From Candidatus Thermoplasmatota archaeon (GTDB taxonomy: Archaea; Thermoplasmatota; E2; DHVEG-1), in assembly GCA_038884455.1 (NCBI GenBank), contig JAWABU010000010.1, positions 1-47,309 of the forward strand: DNA of 47,309 bases, given 5' to 3'. The notes under the pieces were generated by a model. It ran no database searches, was not told the origin of the DNA, and saw nothing but the letters and a program-made list of their open reading frames with translations. This document shows positions 25,041 through 31,900 of this stretch, piece by piece (the stretch's first letter is position 1; every line of letters begins with the position of its first letter). The position numbers and the translations under genes were made by a program.

Positions 25041-26126
25041 GTGCTTGCAGATAAGACAAAGCAACAACGTTTGAAACTATACATGCTCCTTAGCGCGATT
25101 ATAAGTATTGTGATCGTTGTTTTTATCCTAATGTTCACCGTTGATTCTAACACATTTCAATATCTGTCTCAAACAAAAATTAAGTATGAATTTTTTCTAG
25201 TTGCTGTACTTCTCAGTATTCTTGCGTGGTTTATCTGGGGTGCACGAATTTCTATATTGAGTCGAACACTTGACTCGCGTCATCCTGTTACTGTATTTTG
25301 CTCAACAAAAATCGTCCTTGCCAATCTGTTCCTAGCAGGAATAACTCCATCGATGGTTGGAGGAGAACCGGTTCGTATTTATCTATTAAAAAAAGAAGGA
25401 TTGAATCTTGGATGTGCTACAGCGGTTGTCCTCAGTGAACGTTTTATTGATGCGGTTTTTATCCTTCTCTGCATACCGTTCGCTTTCTTTATTTTCCAAG
25501 ATAAAATTCAGTTAAACATTATTCGAGTAGGTATTCTTGTTGGCATCATCGTTTTTTTATTGCTCATCTTTCTTTTTATTTATGCCGTACGGAATCCTGA
25601 AAAAACAAAATCTTTTTTAATTCAACTTGAGAAAAAAATTTTCCGTATTTTAAGAAAACAAGATACCACTGAACAGACCAAAATTGTTAAAACAATCAGT
25701 CAAGAGGTTGACAACTTTCATACAAGTATGAACCTGTTTGTCTCACATAGGAAAAAAACTTTAGTAGCGGTTGGTTTGTTAACTGTATTGTATTGGTGTA
25801 CTGGTTTTATGATCCCTTCATTGCTGCTCGTAGGATTAGGGTTACCTCCAATGATTGTTGAATCGTTTGCTGCTCAGATGATTCTATTAATAATAGTAAT
25901 GCTTCCCATAACACCCGGCAGTAGCGGTCTTACTGAAGGAGGCATGGCTGCACTCTATGGTATGATTCTCGGTTCGAATTATAGTTATGTCCTTGGTGTT
26001 TTTGTTATTCTCTTTCGATTCATATCGTATCATATGCAGGTCATAGTTGGTGCTGTCTTTCAATATAAGATCTTTCGATCATTTACTTCAGTATCACTAG
26101 AGTCTGAGGAGAATACAAAAACGTAA
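25041..26126 (+). CDS. LPG-synthase transmembrane-like (AglD/UPF0104, flippase-type) membrane protein
   Basis: 361 aa with about 8 membrane segments. The signature segments are GEPVRIYLLKKEGLNLGCATAVVLSERFIDAVF and PGSSGLTEGGMAALYG, typical of the LPG_synthase_TM/UPF0104 family, which includes the C-terminal part of archaeal AglD and YbhN-like proteins. Such proteins are linked to lipid or glycolipid flipping and glycan assembly, but no single reaction can be given. The GTG start at 25041 lies about 25-30 bp after a TATA-like box (CTTATAATAG, near 25008-25017), so the mRNA could be leaderless; the ATG at 25083 would be an alternative, but then the basic N-terminal segment would be lost. Confidence 0.78.
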   Translation: MLADKTKQQRLKLYMLLSAIISIVIVVFILMFTVDSNTFQYLSQTKIKYEFFLVAVLLSILAWFIWGARISILSRTLDSRHPVTVFCSTKIVLANLFLAGITPSMVGGEPVRIYLLKKEGLNLGCATAVVLSERFIDAVFILLCIPFAFFIFQDKIQLNIIRVGILVGIIVFLLLIFLFIYAVRNPEKTKSFLIQLEKKIFRILRKQDTTEQTKIVKTISQEVDNFHTSMNLFVSHRKKTLVAVGLLTVLYWCTGFMIPSLLLVGLGLPPMIVESFAAQMILLIIVMLPITPGSSGLTEGGMAALYGMILGSNYSYVLGVFVILFRFISYHMQVIVGAVFQYKIFRSFTSVSLESEENTKT

Positions 26127-26146
26127 TTGTTAATAAAATTGAAAAT

Positions 26147-26154
26147 GAAAAAAA
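26147..26154 (-). terminator. Oligo-T terminator of bioY
   Basis: On the minus strand an eight-T run follows about 30 nt after the bioY stop. Confidence 0.45.
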
Positions 26155-26185
26155 AGAAGAAAGCAATGAATTTGTGATAGTACCG

Positions 26186-26830
26186 TTATAATACCTTAGC
26201 ATCACGGTTGGTAGTGTAGGATGTCTTTGGTGTAATACCATATGCTATGGTCGCTGCGAGGATGATTTTTGTTGTATCCCCGATAATGAACGGTATCATC
26301 CCCATCATGAGAAGACCGATAATATCAATCGAAACACCAGAAAGTGACAACCAACCATAGAGATAGATCATACCAATACCATAAACGATGGCAAAATTTG
26401 CAAACAACATAAGTCCAAACATGCTTATAAGATTGCGCGCTTGGACATATCGGTCAACAAGATAACCAACAAAGAAAGCTGCAACAATAAAACCAATAAG
26501 GTACCCGCCAGTTGGTCCAGCAAGATACGCAAAACCTGCATTCCCTGCGGTAAACCAAGGAACACCTGCTGCTCCAATTCCCACATAGAATCCTTGACTA
26601 ATTCCACCCCATTTTCCAAGGATTACTGCCCCGAGGAGAACACCAAAGGTTTGACCTGTAATTGGTACCGGTGTCCAAGGTAGACTAATCCTGATCTGGG
26701 CAAGAAGACCTGTAAGACACGCAAATCCAAGAGCAAGCATCATTTTTTCAACAAAACCAAGTTCATATCGCCATCGGTAAAAATTGAACCGAACTTCTTT
26801 GAATTTATTTATATAGAGATTTACTTCCAT
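26186..26830 (-). CDS. bioY: BioY biotin uptake protein (ECF S component)
   Basis: 214 aa with six membrane segments. BioY signatures: WTPVPITGQTFGVLLGAVILG, GGISQGFYVGIGAAGVPWFTAG, and GFAYLAGPTGGYLIGFI. It binds biotin at the membrane and works either with an energy-coupling module (EcfT, EcfA) or, in some organisms, alone. No EcfA/T genes and no biotin-synthesis genes occur in the window, so the energising partner is elsewhere or absent. N-terminal residues 1-30 (VNLYINKFKEVRFNFYRWRYE) are longer and more basic than usual. GAAGGG precedes the ATG by about 5 nt. No biotin operator can be recognised in the 86 bp upstream. Confidence 0.95.
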   Translation of the reverse strand: MEVNLYINKFKEVRFNFYRWRYELGFVEKMMLALGFACLTGLLAQIRISLPWTPVPITGQTFGVLLGAVILGKWGGISQGFYVGIGAAGVPWFTAGNAGFAYLAGPTGGYLIGFIVAAFFVGYLVDRYVQARNLISMFGLMLFANFAIVYGIGMIYLYGWLSLSGVSIDIIGLLMMGMIPFIIGDTTKIILAATIAYGITPKTSYTTNRDAKVL

Positions 26831-26916
26831 AAAATTCCCTTCTTTTCTTCTTTCTTACGATGAAAATATCTTGTTGGAGGTATACATGAGGTTTTTATTT
26901 GTTTTTCGCTTGATTT

Positions 26917-27597
26917 TTATAGATGTTGATACCGAACAAACGAATCATCATCAGACCATCGGCTGGTCTCAGGTTTTTTTCTCAAATAAAAAACCATATT
27001 CCTTTTAGGCTTTTGAAATCGATCAATTTTATATTGTGGTATTGATTGAACCTTTTTTTGTTGAACAGACGGGAACAAATGAGAAAAACGTGACCTAAAA
27101 AATGAAACAGTGATATTTCGTGAAAGTTCAAAAACGATAGCGAGTTCAACAAAAAGTAATGCAACTGCAACAAACCATCCTGGAGCAAATAATTTGTACG
27201 ATATTCCGTACTGCGTATACAAGATGCCAAGAATAAAAATTGTTAAGAATGAAGGGATCAGATATAAAAAGTAGGTTGTATCTAACACAAAGGGGATGAT
27301 TCTTTTTTTTGCAGTGTAGGTTTCAAAAAGGGTATACGCATGGACAACAAGAAGAAAGCATCCTCCCGGTACTATAAGGAAAGCAAAATAAAACCAGAAT
27401 TGTGCTATAGTGCTGTAGAGGTCTGCATTGGTTAGATAAAAAAGAGAAGCAACAACAATAGCAGCAAGCGCTGTAGTAAGAATTGTTTCAATAACAGATA
27501 TTTTCTGAAGTTCAATAAATTTTTTACCTTCTTCTCCAGGTATCCCTTGGTTGGGCATTCCTGAAGTACTTTCTAAGAACGATTCTGTCGCTTCCAT
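26917..27597 (-). CDS. Unknown membrane protein with four segments
   Basis: 226 aa from the ATG at 27597. A TTG at 27609 would add four residues, but GGATGG lies just before the ATG and fits better. After a hydrophilic N-terminus of about 30 residues, four hydrophobic segments follow (about 38-58, 72-92, 112-132 and 145-168), then a basic, soluble tail of about 60 residues rich in Lys, Arg and Ser. I do not recognise a family. It lies 130 bp downstream of the OPT transporter on the same strand. A 16-bp palindrome overlaps its likely promoter, so it may be regulated on its own. Function unknown. Confidence 0.7.
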   Translation of the reverse strand: MEATESFLESTSGMPNQGIPGEEGKKFIELQKISVIETILTTALAAIVVASLFYLTNADLYSTIAQFWFYFAFLIVPGGCFLLVVHAYTLFETYTAKKRIIPFVLDTTYFLYLIPSFLTIFILGILYTQYGISYKLFAPGWFVAVALLFVELAIVFELSRNITVSFFRSRFSHLFPSVQQKKVQSIPQYKIDRFQKPKRNMVFYLRKKPETSRWSDDDSFVRYQHL

Positions 27598-27628
27598 AAT
27601 CCCATCCAATTTTTATAGTTGTATCAAA

Positions 27629-27644
27629 ATACGATATATCGTAT
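27629..27644. promoter_or_regulatory. Perfect 16-bp palindrome (candidate operator)
   Basis: ATACGATATATCGTAT reads the same on both strands. It lies about 30-45 bp before the ATG at 27597, where the TATA box of this gene would be expected, so a bound dimer would block transcription. Confidence 0.5.
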
Positions 27645-27727
27645 GAGTATAAAAAGGTTGATATAGTTGATAGTTCAGAAGGAAATATTTCTTAAAAATC
27701 AGGCAACCTCGATTTTTCAGAGGATGG

Positions 27728-29713
27728 TTAGGTTTCTTTGAACGTTGTTCGTAGTGGTATATAGAGAAGCAACACTGCAACAAAAATCCAAATAAGCAAA
27801 CCAGGATACCATGGCGCATCAGGAATGAGGGAGAGATTAAGACCAAGAACGATAATGACAGCAGCGACAACGCCCATGAGTGCTTCCCCAGCAACAAGAC
27901 CAGCAGTAAAAAGAAGACCTGTTCGTATCGTTTTTTCCTTTGGGGTGATATCGGTTTGTTTAACAGCTAGTTCCCAGTCGCTGATCTCTTCACGATCATC
28001 ACCATATTTTTTTTGCACTACTTTGTCAGTTCCATATCTGATGATTCCGCCGACGAAAATTGGAATGGAAAGTGTAAATGGAAGATAAATGCCGATTGCA
28101 ACGGGTAATACCGGGAGATCGATCAGGATTAGAATTAAGGCGAGTACCGCACCAGCAAGAATATACGGCCAGAGCATATCGCCACCAAGAACTCCTTGGA
28201 CAATTCCTTTCATGAGAAATGCTTGCGGTGCAGGAAGTTGTGTGCTCCCGATCGTGAATGCTTGATGAAGAAGTCCGATAATTAGACCGATGGTTGTTCC
28301 AATAGCAAGAACACCAACAATCATGGAAAGTTGTAGTTTTTTTGGTGTTGCACCAATCATATGCCCCGATGCCATGGTTTGGAGCAAATCTCCTGAAATC
28401 GACCCACCGATACAAATAATTGCTGAGATAAAAATAACGACTGCCATACCTTGTGGTCCCGTTGATCCAAAAATGAGCATAATGATACTAACAATGAGAA
28501 GTACCATGACAGTTACTCCTGATATTGGACAGTTTGATGATCCTACAAGACCTGTAAGGTATCCTGCAAGAGCACTAGCAATGAATGCAAGAAAGATTGT
28601 TATGAATGCCATGAAAAAGGATATGATGAGAGAACCTGAAAGCCATTGATAGAGGAAAAAAATAGGGACCGCCATGGCGAAAATCGCAATGAACACAAGT
28701 TTATAGCTTAAATCATCATCAGTTCGTTGTTTGTTTATGGATTTTCCACCGCTTTTTATCCCGAGAATTGCTTCTTTAATACTACTTGCGAGATTGTTTC
28801 TGATAGTATAAACTGCCCAGAGCCCACCAATAAGCATTGCTCCAACGCCGATATATCGCACTTGTTCACCCCATACAGTATAAAAACCGCCGATAAGAGT
28901 TCCAAGGCTTTCGTATCCATCTATCGGAATCGGTAAACCCTGTGCAAAAATGATCAATGGGGCAATGATAACCCAGCCGATAAGCCCACCGACGAGTACA
29001 TACGAAGATACGGTTGGTCCAATGATCCATCCAACACCAAGGAGCGCTGGTGAAGTAGTAATACCTCCATAAAACCATGCATCATGCTGGCGCCCGGCTA
29101 TCGTATATTTTCCAAGTGATATCATACCATCGATGGTATCTTTAAATATATTGAGTGAGAGTTGTCCAAATTTGAATAAAGCTGCAGTTCCACCGCCGAT
29201 GAGCAGCCAGATACCACTGATCTTTTCTTTATCTTGTTTTTCTTCTCCAACTGTACTGGTGAGGACTGTTGCAACTGCGATTCCTTCAGGAAATGGTAGA
29301 TCTGTTGTGACAACAAGTGCCCTTCGCAATGGTACCATCCAAAGAACACCGAGGAATCCGCCGATAAGAGCAATCATAGTTGTTTGAAGGTAGTTAACCT
29401 CAGTCCAAACGTTGAGGAGGAGCAAGGCAGGTATTGTAAATATAACACCTGCTGCAATGCATTCACCAGCAGACGCACCCATGGTTGCAATATTAACTTC
29501 AAGGATGTTTGGTTTGAATGGCTTCATAAGCGCTAGTGCCATCACTGCTCCAGGAATGATTGCTGAAACAGTCATGCCTGCATAAAGTCCTAGGTATGCA
29601 TTTGCTGCACCGAGAATGATTGCAAGAAAAATGCCAACAATCATTGCTTTCAGCGTTAATTCAGGAAGCAGCGCCTCTGATGGTATATATGATTTGAAAT
29701 TTTCCCGTGACAT
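27728..29713 (-). CDS. OPT-family oligopeptide transporter
   Basis: 661 aa with about 15 hydrophobic segments. The N-terminus reads ELTLKAMIVGIFLAIILGAANAYLGLYAGMTVSAIIPGAV, followed by TMGASAGECIAAGVIF and DLPFPEGIAVATVL, the OPT signatures. Such transporters import peptides, peptide conjugates or metal-siderophore complexes by proton coupling. A TATA-like box, CTATATTTATATGAG, lies about 20-35 bp upstream of the ATG, indicating a nearly leaderless mRNA. Next to peptidase-rich secreted proteins it fits a peptide-consuming lifestyle. Another minus-strand frame over the last 170 bp of this gene is a shadow. Confidence 0.93.
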   Translation of the reverse strand: MSRENFKSYIPSEALLPELTLKAMIVGIFLAIILGAANAYLGLYAGMTVSAIIPGAVMALALMKPFKPNILEVNIATMGASAGECIAAGVIFTIPALLLLNVWTEVNYLQTTMIALIGGFLGVLWMVPLRRALVVTTDLPFPEGIAVATVLTSTVGEEKQDKEKISGIWLLIGGGTAALFKFGQLSLNIFKDTIDGMISLGKYTIAGRQHDAWFYGGITTSPALLGVGWIIGPTVSSYVLVGGLIGWVIIAPLIIFAQGLPIPIDGYESLGTLIGGFYTVWGEQVRYIGVGAMLIGGLWAVYTIRNNLASSIKEAILGIKSGGKSINKQRTDDDLSYKLVFIAIFAMAVPIFFLYQWLSGSLIISFFMAFITIFLAFIASALAGYLTGLVGSSNCPISGVTVMVLLIVSIIMLIFGSTGPQGMAVVIFISAIICIGGSISGDLLQTMASGHMIGATPKKLQLSMIVGVLAIGTTIGLIIGLLHQAFTIGSTQLPAPQAFLMKGIVQGVLGGDMLWPYILAGAVLALILILIDLPVLPVAIGIYLPFTLSIPIFVGGIIRYGTDKVVQKKYGDDREEISDWELAVKQTDITPKEKTIRTGLLFTAGLVAGEALMGVVAAVIIVLGLNLSLIPDAPWYPGLLIWIFVAVLLLYIPLRTTFKET

Positions 29714-29863
29714 TTTATTACAACGCTCATATAAATATAGTTTTCAGAGTATTAAAAGGTAATTGTCGTTCGATTCATAGATATTTTTTTTAATTTAATA
29801 AAAAATATTATATAATGTTCATCGAATAACCTCCAAGTTAGTGCTTTACGAGGAGTGTTTGTT

Positions 29864-30133
29864 ATGGTTCAGAAACGACGATCTGAGATACAGATTATTG
29901 GAGAAATTCTTGACATATCAAAAAATGGGGTAAAAAAAACCGAACTTCTCTATCAAAGTAATATGAGTTTTACACAGCTTCAACAGTATCTTGACTTCAT
30001 GATTAAAAAAAACATTCTTCGTGAAAATGTCGTTATCAATCATCACGGTGAACCAAATAAAGTTTATGTGACGACTCCGAAAGGAAACGAATTACGAACA
30101 ATGATCCACAAAACGTTATCATATTTTGAATAA
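29864..30133 (+). CDS. Small winged-helix protein (archaeal HTH_45-like)
   Basis: 89 aa from the ATG at 29864, chosen because GAGGAG lies 8 nt upstream; a GTG at 29855 is less likely. The pattern KRRSEIQIIGEILDIS, then NGVKKTELLYQSNMSFTQLQQYLDFMIKKNILRE and YVTTPKGNELRTMI is that of the archaeal winged-helix PF14947 family, found in many small DNA-binding proteins. A TATA-like stretch, ATTATATAATG, lies about 50 bp upstream. It stands divergently from the OPT gene and is a candidate local regulator, but no target can be read. Confidence 0.82.
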   Translation: MVQKRRSEIQIIGEILDISKNGVKKTELLYQSNMSFTQLQQYLDFMIKKNILRENVVINHHGEPNKVYVTTPKGNELRTMIHKTLSYFE

Positions 30134-30218
30134 GTTACGCCGGGCTTTTTTATTGTATCGAACGTACATGTTTTGCCCATAGAAGCATCTTTCACATACA
30201 TTTATATATCATGCTTTG

Positions 30219-30232
30219 TATCACCTGTGATA
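30219..30232. promoter_or_regulatory. Inverted repeat upstream of the 86-aa gene
   Basis: TATCAC-CT-GTGATA, 6-bp arms around 2 bases, lies 36 bp before the ATG at 30268, between the TATA-like box (TTTATATATC near 30201-30210) and the strong ribosome site GGGGAGGT. It could be an operator at the start site or a small leader hairpin. Confidence 0.45.
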
Positions 30233-30267
30233 TAAAAAATAATTGATTTTCTGGGGAGGTCTACCAG

Positions 30268-30528
30268 ATGAAATCATCAACCTATGCAAGTCTTGTTACT
30301 ATTTTATTTATCAAACATTCCAAAAACGTAAGCCGCAGCATTGAAAGCGTGATTCGAATGACCGATCAATTATGTAAAAAGATGGGGGTCGAGAATACCT
30401 TGAGCCATATGACCAAATATCGAATTGTCAGTGAATTGATTTCAAACCATATTCTTTCAGTTCGTCGAACCAAAAAAAATGCAAAAGTATTCCTCTCAAA
30501 GAAAATTCAAACCTTTTTAGAAGATTAA
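30268..30528 (+). CDS. Small basic protein, probably DNA-binding, 86 aa
   Basis: 86 aa and rich in Lys, Arg and Ser. The start is well supported by GGGGAGGT located about 9 nt upstream, the strongest ribosome site in this stretch. The C-terminal half, TKYRIVSELISNHILSVRRTKKNAKVFLSKKI, resembles a recognition helix plus wing, so a short winged-helix fold is plausible but not certain. It sits in the same direction as the preceding winged-helix gene, 134 bp away, with its own promoter. I do not recognise a named family. Confidence 0.65.
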   Translation: MKSSTYASLVTILFIKHSKNVSRSIESVIRMTDQLCKKMGVENTLSHMTKYRIVSELISNHILSVRRTKKNAKVFLSKKIQTFLED

Positions 30529-30659
30529 ACACTAACATAAAAGGGACTCATTTCGTCAGTGAAGGAGAAGTAAAATATCGACGGGGCTTTAATTGAATGC
30601 ATTCAGTCATTTATGGTGATGTTGCTTTACAAAGTCAGGAAGATTAAAGAGGAAAAAGA

Positions 30660-30843
30660 ATTTTGAAAAAATTCACTCCGCCCAAGAAAATCTATTTCAT
30701 TGTTTTGAAAAATTGATTACTCGAAAGAAATATAAATTATACATGAGAGATCATAGAGCGATCTTAGAAATTGAAAAAGAAAAAATAATCATTCGTGTTC
30801 TACGGAGTGACCACTGAAAAAACATTTATGGAAACATGTAAGG
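30660..30843 (+). pseudogene. Remnant of a relE-like toxin gene
   Basis: A frame without a start encodes KKYKLYMRDHRAILEIEKEK and goes on to VLRSDH, then a TGA, then KNIYGNM and a stop. This parallels the complete copy at 31187 (YKLRVGDYRVILEIEKEK...). The Arg codon of the usual GHRK motif has become a TGA stop, and the first half cannot be aligned by eye. It is a decayed duplicate. The remaining bases between 30529 and 30660 show nothing I can assign; no antitoxin remnant is recognisable. Confidence 0.7.
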
Positions 30844-30870
30844 TGCTGGGTGTAAGCCGTAAGCCTCTTT
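30816..30870 (+). repeat. Direct repeat copy 1 (relE 3' end plus rnpB 3' end)
   Basis: 55 bp matching 31418-31472 with one mismatch (A at 30855, G at 31457). The copies are 602 bp apart. The left 28 bp carry the relE C-terminal codons and stop; the right 27 bp (30844-30870) equal the last 27 nt of rnpB. Similarity ends sharply after CCTCTTT. Confidence 0.9.
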
Positions 30871-30971
30871 GCAACAGTAGAAAAATTTGAATTTTTTTGA
30901 AGATACGTGTGACCGAAGTAACAAAATAAAATAGCGAAATGTTTATATTCTATAACATACTATATTATACT

Positions 30972-31190
30972 ATGGAAACTTCAATTCAGATAAGTAAAAG
31001 ATTACAGAAAGAGCTCTTAAAAAGGAAATTTTTTGATAAAGAGACCTACGAAGAGGTCATTTGGGATTTAATTGAAGATAATGAAGAATTAAATACACAA
31101 ACAAAAAAGGAACTTGCTGCTGCTCGTGCTGAAGCGAAAGCTGGTAAAGTGCATTCTCTTGCTAAAGTAAAGAAAGAGCTGGGGCTATGA
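30972..31190 (+). CDS. RelB/VapB-like antitoxin
   Basis: 72 aa from the ATG at 30972; a start at 30939 would place eleven more residues over the promoter and is unlikely. A TATA-like TTTATATTC lies about 25-30 bp before 30972, so the mRNA could be leaderless. The N-terminus (METSIQISKRLQKELLKRK) is a ribbon-helix-helix type DNA-binding start. The acidic middle and the C-terminus (AEAKAGKVHSLAKVKKELGL) are typical of RelB-type toxin-binding tails. The stop TGA overlaps the toxin ATG as ATGA, which shows translational coupling. It probably neutralises the RelE-like protein next to it. Confidence 0.85.
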   Translation: METSIQISKRLQKELLKRKFFDKETYEEVIWDLIEDNEELNTQTKKELAAARAEAKAGKVHSLAKVKKELGL

Positions 31191-31443
31191 CCTACCAAAT
31201 CTTTTTTACTGATAAAGCAAAAAAACAATTAGAAAAACTTGAGAAAGTCGATCAAGAACGAATCATCAAATCTTTACAACGAATTAGAATACGACCAGAA
31301 GCACATATAACAAAACTTGTAGATGATCCTGGATATAAATTACGCGTGGGCGATTATAGAGTTATTTTAGAAATTGAAAAAGAAAAACTAGTCATTCTTG
31401 TTTTATCATCGGTCATAGAAAAAACATTTATGGAAACATGTAA
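31187..31443 (+). pseudogene. RelE/ParE-like toxin gene with a frameshift near its 3' end
   Basis: The first ~73 codons encode a clear RelE-family toxin: MTYQIFFTDKAKKQLEKL, then RIRIRPEAHITKLVDDPGYKLRVGDYRVILEIEKEKLVILVL. Such proteins cut mRNA at the ribosome. The normal ending, GHRKNIYGNM and stop (31441-31443), is present but in another frame: near 31403-31417 the frame shifts, and the copy at 30816 has one base more in this stretch. The reading frame instead runs to 31528, giving a 113-aa protein with a meaningless tail on top of rnpB. Restored, the protein would be 85 aa, the usual length. Either the toxin is inactivated or the base is a sequencing error. Confidence 0.75.
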
Positions 31444-31472
31444 GGTGCTGGGTGTAGGCCGTAAGCCTCTTT
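31418..31472 (+). repeat. Direct repeat copy 2 (relE 3' end plus rnpB 3' end)
   Basis: Second copy of the 55-bp repeat described at 30816-30870. Here it joins the relE 3' end to the true 3' end of the rnpB gene. Confidence 0.9.
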
Positions 31473-31759
31473 CTGTTTTAACGGCATTTGTCTCATGCGC
31501 CCTACCTACGAGCAGTCTGAATAACTGATCCCGATGTTTGGGCTTGCTCCAGGAGCAGATTGGTCGTTTCATCAAATTCCTTGAAGACCTCATCATCCAA
31601 TGAATCATCGCATAGTTCAAGGACTGTGTCGTTTCTGTACCTCTGCTAAAGCTCTCGCTTTAACCATTTACATGGTTTCCTGATTCAGAGTGAGAGAGGA
31701 CTTTCCTCAGCAAAACATACAGGTATGTTTTACCGTCAGCCGTCCACCGACACCCAGCA
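31446..31759 (-). ncRNA. rnpB: RNase P RNA (rnpB), archaeal type
   Basis: On the minus strand a non-coding RNA of about 314 nt carries the conserved parts of RNase P RNA. GCTGAGGAAAGTCC (conserved region I) corresponds to forward 31698-31711. ACAGAAACGACAC is at forward 31626-31638. ACAGAAAGAGGCTTACGG (conserved region V) is at forward 31459-31476. The two ends pair exactly: TGCTGGGTGT at the 5' end and ACACCCAGCA at the 3' end make a 10-bp P1 helix. The RNA trims the 5' leader from pre-tRNA, together with archaeal Rpp proteins. A TATA-like box (forward 31784-31793) stands 24 bp before the 5' end. The 3' end lies 2 bp from the original stop of the relE-like gene, so the genes converge. Confidence 0.95.
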
Positions 31760-31783
31760 GCAAACACAATAGATTACATGAGA

Positions 31784-31793
31784 TATATAAAAT
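31784..31793 (-). promoter_or_regulatory. TATA box of rnpB
   Basis: On the minus strand TTTTATATAT stands 24 bp upstream of the 5' end predicted from the P1 helix, the normal archaeal spacing. The remaining bases up to 31900 show nothing else. Confidence 0.75.
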
Positions 31794-31900
31794 AGTTTGC
31801 TCTTCTCGTTGTGAATCTGTCAACTTACGGATTTAATCATACGTCTTCTCTCCAGATAGTTTGTGTTGAAACGGTCTTAAGTTCACCCTATCTCTTGTTG

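Noticed and set aside
26886-27008. A 40-codon plus-strand frame starting after GGAGGT at about 26875-26880
   Set aside because: It has a good-looking ribosome site, but it runs antisense over the 3' end of the 226-aa membrane gene and has no recognisable similarity; coincidence is the simpler explanation.
27613-27897. A 94-codon minus-strand frame over the end of the OPT gene
   Set aside because: It is out of frame with the OPT gene, has no promoter or ribosome site and is rich in hydrophobic residues only because it shadows a membrane protein.
31354-31620. A minus-strand frame of 88 codons across the relE end and rnpB
   Set aside because: It reads through the RNase P RNA and is explained by that gene and by the antisense of relE.
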